The position numbers and the translations under genes are program-made. From assembly GCA_947627935.1 (NCBI GenBank), contig CANQXY010000007.1, forward strand, positions 1-58,231: a stretch of DNA of 58,231 bases, in the 5' to 3' direction. Of the stretch, positions 54,715 to 58,231 are shown in pieces. This DNA comes from an uncultured Clostridia bacterium. GTDB taxonomy: Bacteria; Bacillota; Clostridia; TANB77; CAG-508. The notes below the pieces were generated by a model. It saw only the letters and a list, made by a program, of their open reading frames with translations, was not told the DNA's origin and did not search any database. Each line of letters starts with the position of its first letter. Within the stretch, counting starts at the first letter, position 1.

Positions 54715-55816
54715 ATGGTTGATATGAACAAAATATTAGATGAAGCAATTAAAAGAGATGCTTCAGATGTACATTTAATTTGTACTAATAAACCAATACT
54801 TAGAATATCAAGAGAATTAGTAACACTTGAAGATATGGATGTATTAACTGAAGAAGATATGACAGATATATATGACTTTTTAGTTAGAGGAAATGTAGAT
54901 TCAGATGAGGTATACAAAGAAACAAGAAGGCTTGATACTTCATATGAGTATAAAGGAATAAGATTAAGAGTAAATATTTCATTATCTGATAATATACCAC
55001 TTTGTACATTAAGACTTATAAAAAACGAATTACCAACTTACGAGTCATTAGGTGTACCTGATATAGTAAGAAGAATGACATATCAACCACAAGGATTAAT
55101 GTTAGTTACTGGAAAAACAAATTCAGGTAAAACAACTACTTTAAATGCATTAATAAATGATATTAATGAAAAACAAAATAAAAAAATACTAACATTAGAA
55201 AATCCTATAGAATATAAACATCATTCTAAAAAGTCTTTAATAGTTCAAAAAGAAGTTGGAAAAGGAAAAGATATTCTTACATTTAGTGATGGTGTTAAAA
55301 ACTCACTTAGAGAAGACTGTGATATATTAGTAATAGGAGAAATTAGAGACAAGATAACTATGGAAGCTGCTATAGAAATGGCAGAATCAGGACATTTAGT
55401 AATTCGGAACTTTGCATACTAAATCTTGTGCAGAAACAATAGATAGAATGATTAACTTTTATGAAGTTAGAGATCAAGCAAGTATAAAATATTTATTATC
55501 TTCTGTTTTAAAACTAGTTATATCACAAAGACTATTAAAAGGACTTGATGGAAAATTAGTTTTAGTACCAGAGGTAATGGTAGTAGATAATATTGTATCA
55601 GGTATAATAAGAAAAGAAAAAATAAGTGTATCAGAAATAGAAGATGCAATACAAAGTAATCTAGAAAAAGGAAGTATAGGATTAATAAATTCTATTGCTA
55701 AATTATTTGTAGATGATAAAATCACATTAGAGCAGGCAAAATCTCAAATAGAAGAGAAAAACTTAGAAACTTTAAATAGGACTATAATGCAATTAAAGAT
55801 AAAAAAAGGACAATAA
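54715..55816 (+). CDS. pilT: Type IV pilus retraction ATPase PilT, interrupted by a +1 frameshift at CGG
   Basis: PilT retracts the pilus, needed for twitching and DNA uptake. The zero frame (235 residues) holds the N-terminal PAS-like domain with RDASDVHLI (about 15), Walker A TGKTNSGKTTT (about 136), the Asp box LENPIEY and Walker B ILVIGEIRDK, then CGG (55405-55407) and stop TAA at 55420-55422. Skipping the C gives the expected HLVIGTLHTKSCAETIDRM and continues to TAA at 55814-55816, for about 366 residues, including the His box and C-terminal arm. The zero-frame product alone would lack the His box. AGGAGG precedes the ATG. Alternatives: pseudogene or sequencing error. Confidence 0.85.
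55402..55422 (+). other. Candidate +1 recoding site at CGG in pilT
   Basis: Zero frame reads ATT CGG AAC TTT GCA TAC TAA. Omitting the C at 55405 gives ATT GGA ACT TTG CAT ACT AAA, restoring the conserved Ile-Gly-Thr-Leu-His-Thr of the PilT His box. The stop lies four codons after CGG, exactly as in comEC. Confidence 0.6.
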
Positions 55817-55840
55817 AATTTAAGATGGAGGAAAAAAGCT

Positions 55841-57187
55841 ATGCCAATATATATATATAGAGCTGTAACATCAAGTGGGCAAATTGTAAGAAATAGAGTA
55901 GAAGAATCAAGCAAACAAACTTTAATAAAAAAACTTAAACATAATAATATTACTCCTATTTCTATTGAACAAATAGCATATAAAAGTAAGCAAAAAAGAA
56001 CACATAAGAAAAATGTTACAGACATACAAGAAATAATGAAAAATGTAAATACGACAACTGTTGGTAGAAGTAAAGCAAAAACTTTATCAGCTAAAGAAAA
56101 AGTAAATCTTTATTTAGCTAAATCAGAACCAATAACATCTAGAGATCTAGTTATATTTACTCAAAACTTTTATTTATTGAAAAAAGCTAACTTTAATAAT
56201 ATACATGCATTGAGTACTATAATTGATAGTACTGAAAATGTATCTTTAAAAGGAATTTTGGAAGATATATTAGCAGGTGTTGAAGCTGGTGAAAACATGT
56301 ACACAACAATGGAGTATTATTCTAATGTATTTCCATATATATATATAAATATGATAAAAGTTGGAGAATTATCAGGATCACTTGAAAACTCATTAAAACA
56401 AGCTGTAAAATACTTAGATGATAGTGAAAGAATAAATACAAAATTAAAAAATATTTTAATTCCAAATATAGTACAATTTGTTTTGTTGTTAGTAATGCTT
56501 TTAGTAGGAACACTTTTTGCAATACCTGCAATACAAAGTGTATTTGATGAATTAGGAACAAAAGATACATTACCAGCAATTACTTTATGGTTCCAATCAG
56601 TAGTAAATATGCTTATTAAATATTGGTATATTCCAGTGACCATTATTGTCGCAGCTATTGCTTCGGTAATATTCTATATAAATACACCAAAAGGAAAATA
56701 TAATTTTCATTACTTTAAATATACTATGCCTATATTTGGTAAATTGATTTATTCATTAGATTTTTCAAGATTAATGAAAGCAATGCTTTTAAATCTTAAA
56801 AATGGTATGAGAATTCAAGAATCATTAGAGGTAAGTAAAAATGTAATACAAAATTACGTAATGTTATCAATTATTGAGACATCAATAAATAATGTTCTAG
56901 TCGGAGATTCATGGATTGAACCTTTTGAAAAGTCTGATTTATCATCTTCTATGATGACAGAAATGTTAAAAGTTGGTATGCAGACAGACTTAACAGAGAT
57001 GATTGAAAAACTTGTAGAATATATGGACATAGATATAGATAATACTTTGAATAAAATTATGAAGACATTACCAGAAGTTGTTTATTTAATAGTTGGAATT
57101 TTACTAGTATTCTTCGTAATTGTAATATTAGTACCATGTGTTCAAGTTTATATGGGTAACTTCTTATTCTCTGCATATGGATATTAA
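55841..57187 (+). CDS. pilC: Type IV pilus inner-membrane platform protein
   Basis: PilC/GspF is the polytopic platform that couples the ATPases to pilin assembly. The 448-residue protein has a cytoplasmic N-terminal part of about 85 residues (PIYIYRAVTSSGQIVR), two GspF domains (about 100-225 and 305-430) and three main membrane spans (about 210, 260, 425). Family motifs include MIKVGELSGSLENSL and the later MLKVGMQTDLTEMI. It follows pilT by 24 bases and ends the operon at a hairpin. Confidence 0.94.
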   Translation: MPIYIYRAVTSSGQIVRNRVEESSKQTLIKKLKHNNITPISIEQIAYKSKQKRTHKKNVTDIQEIMKNVNTTTVGRSKAKTLSAKEKVNLYLAKSEPITSRDLVIFTQNFYLLKKANFNNIHALSTIIDSTENVSLKGILEDILAGVEAGENMYTTMEYYSNVFPYIYINMIKVGELSGSLENSLKQAVKYLDDSERINTKLKNILIPNIVQFVLLLVMLLVGTLFAIPAIQSVFDELGTKDTLPAITLWFQSVVNMLIKYWYIPVTIIVAAIASVIFYINTPKGKYNFHYFKYTMPIFGKLIYSLDFSRLMKAMLLNLKNGMRIQESLEVSKNVIQNYVMLSIIETSINNVLVGDSWIEPFEKSDLSSSMMTEMLKVGMQTDLTEMIEKLVEYMDIDIDNTLNKIMKTLPEVVYLIVGILLVFFVIVILVPCVQVYMGNFLFSAYGY

Positions 57188-57189
57188 AA

Positions 57190-57231
57190 TAAATCTCTTA
57201 ATATATTATTTATATATTAAGAGATTTTTAA
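57190..57231 (+). terminator. Terminator of the type IV pilus operon
   Basis: AAATCTCTTAATATAT (from 57190) pairs with ATATATTAAGAGATTT (to about 57227), followed by TTT. Confidence 0.85.
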
Positions 57232-57247
57232 ATAGGAGAGTTATATT

Positions 57248-58132
57248 ATGAAAATAGGAATAGATATAGGTGGAAGCCATATTGGAATTGGCATAGTAAA
57301 TAATTTAGGTAAATTAATAGAAAAAAAAGAAGTTAGATTACTAAAAGAAAACAAAAAAGATATAGAAAAATTTATAGAAGATTTTTTAGTAGATAATATA
57401 AAAAAATTTATTTCAAAATACAATATAGAATTTATAGGTATATCATTTGCAGGTATTATAGAAAACGAAATAATATTAGAATCTTTTAATTTAGGACTTA
57501 AAAATTATAATATAATAAAAAATCTAAAAGAAAAATTACAAATTGATATTCCAATAAAAATAAAAAATGATGCACAATGTGCAATGTTAGCTGAAAAAGA
57601 ATATGGAAGTTTAAAAGAAATTTCTAATGCTATATTTTTAACATTAGGAACAGGAATAGGTGGAGCTGTTATATGTAATAATGAACTTATGAAATCAGAT
57701 GATCCAAAATATTTTGAATTTGGACATATAATATTAAAAGAAAATGGTATAAAATGTAATTGTGGAAAGATGGGATGCTTTGAAAGATATGCAAGCATAA
57801 AATATTTAAAAGATGTCTTAAGAGAAAAATTAAATTTAGACCAATTAACAAGTGGAAAAGAAATAATAGATATAATTAACAAAGATTATAATAATAAAAT
57901 TATTATAGATATTATAGATGAATATATTGACAATTTAAGTGAAGGAATATGTATCTTATTAAGTAGATTCAAAATGGATGTTATAAGTATAGGAGGAAGT
58001 TTTGTATATTATAAAGATATCTTACTTAAAAAATTGGAAGATAAATTGTTAATAAGAATGAATAAAAAAATAAATATTAAATTAGCAAGTTTAGGAAATG
58101 ACGCAGGTATGATAGGAGCAACATTATTATAA
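57248..58132 (+). CDS. ROK-family sugar kinase (glucokinase-like)
   Basis: A 294-residue kinase that probably phosphorylates glucose or another hexose. It has the ATP-binding GIDIGGSHIGIGIV (residues 4-17), the catalytic-region KNDAQCAMLAE (about 110), LTLGTGIGGAV (about 133), and the zinc motif with His in FGHIIL plus CNCGKMGCFERYAS (about 175). All ROK zinc cysteines are present. It stands alone after the pilus operon with TAGGAGA upstream and a hairpin downstream. Substrate cannot be assigned from sequence. Confidence 0.92.
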   Translation: MKIGIDIGGSHIGIGIVNNLGKLIEKKEVRLLKENKKDIEKFIEDFLVDNIKKFISKYNIEFIGISFAGIIENEIILESFNLGLKNYNIIKNLKEKLQIDIPIKIKNDAQCAMLAEKEYGSLKEISNAIFLTLGTGIGGAVICNNELMKSDDPKYFEFGHIILKENGIKCNCGKMGCFERYASIKYLKDVLREKLNLDQLTSGKEIIDIINKDYNNKIIIDIIDEYIDNLSEGICILLSRFKMDVISIGGSFVYYKDILLKKLEDKLLIRMNKKINIKLASLGNDAGMIGATLL

Positions 58133-58178
58133 AATAAAAAAGGATAACGATAGTGAGGCTGCTGAAAAAGTAGCACAA

Positions 58179-58226
58179 AAAAATAGCGAATTGGAAAATA
58201 ATTTTTCTAATTCGTTATTTTTTATA
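58179..58226 (+). terminator. Terminator near the right edge
   Basis: AAATAGCGAATTGGAAAA (58181-58198) pairs with TTTTCTAATTCGTTATTT with one G-U/mismatch, followed by TTTT. It would end the ROK kinase transcript. Confidence 0.75.
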
Positions 58227-58231
58227 TCAAA

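Noticed and set aside
24945..55407. Systematic base-calling error adding C before GGWAC as full explanation
   Set aside because: Not excluded, but GGWAC occurs many times without an added C, for example ATT GGT ACA at 23628 in comEC itself and GGA ACT in carB and the GT81-like gene, so the motif alone does not cause it.
55412..55816. Separate 134-residue gene after pilT
   Set aside because: It has no binding site and is the direct continuation of PilT in the +1 frame, so it is part of the recoded gene.
1..58231. tRNA, rRNA or CRISPR arrays
   Set aside because: No cloverleaf-like TpsiC segments, rRNA stretches or regularly spaced repeats were seen.

Overview
The window is very AT-rich DNA with dense, mostly short operons, strong GGAGG ribosome binding sites, AGA as the usual arginine codon and many compact intrinsic terminators. 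A spoVACDE-type cluster, a BofC-domain protein, clostridial-type pyruvate:ferredoxin oxidoreductase, class III fructose-bisphosphatase, GatCAB and a secretin-less type IV pilus operon point to an anaerobic, endospore-forming Clostridia-class Bacillota, probably an uncultured gut-type lineage (the lineage is inference). Most of the window looks like chromosomal core. The left edge holds the right end of an IS3-family (IS150-group) element.

Layout. 1-76: IS3 right end. 249-4544: carAB. 4575-7652 (minus): four-subunit 2-oxoacid:ferredoxin oxidoreductase. 7815-9770: fbp. 9895-13705: gatC, a HAD nucleotidase, gatA, gatB. 13738-14989 (minus): small membrane protein, rpsT, mscL with a zinc-ribbon tail. 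15111-16815: rpiB and a WecA/TagO-like transferase fused to a complete rubredoxin. 16989-19004: GT81-like glycosyltransferase facing a GT2/histidine-phosphatase pair. 19115-25038: hslO, ppaC, SH3-NlpC/P60 hydrolase, comEC. 25096-26541: compositionally foreign purB. 26723-34538: BofC-domain protein, pgsA, ClpE-like ATPase, two orphan pilin-like genes, HtrA, rnhB. 34653-39666: two unlisted small membrane proteins, pyrimidine-nucleoside phosphorylase, cdaA, truA, a DUF2651-like protein and an ArsP_2-type permease. 39724-42039 (minus): isolated VirD4/TraG-like coupling ATPase. 42157-43469: leader-controlled infC-rpmI-rplT. 43518-45635 (minus): dodecin-like gene and spoVAC-D-E. 45788-47131: rsmB. 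47334-57187: type IV pilus operon. 57248-58132: ROK sugar kinase.

The main signal: two genes expected to act in DNA uptake, comEC (DNA channel) and pilT (pilus-retraction ATPase), are each split by one extra C, and each split falls exactly on an in-frame CGG codon. In both, the +1 frame restores the conserved protein starting with Gly-Thr, and in both the zero frame reaches a stop after exactly four codons beyond CGG. By eye, the only other in-frame CGG codons in the window are two in the foreign-looking purB. This suggests +1 recoding at CGG (or quadruplet decoding of CGGW) gating competence/pilus genes, although sequencing error or pseudogenisation must be excluded.

Other points of interest: a WecA-rubredoxin fusion, infC apparently starting at AUA behind an attenuator, a PilM-PilN fusion, a prepilin peptidase without the GxGD motif, tandem pilins sharing 136 identical bases, a lone coupling ATPase, and a dodecin-like gene leading the spoVA operon. 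I saw no tRNA, rRNA or CRISPR array.
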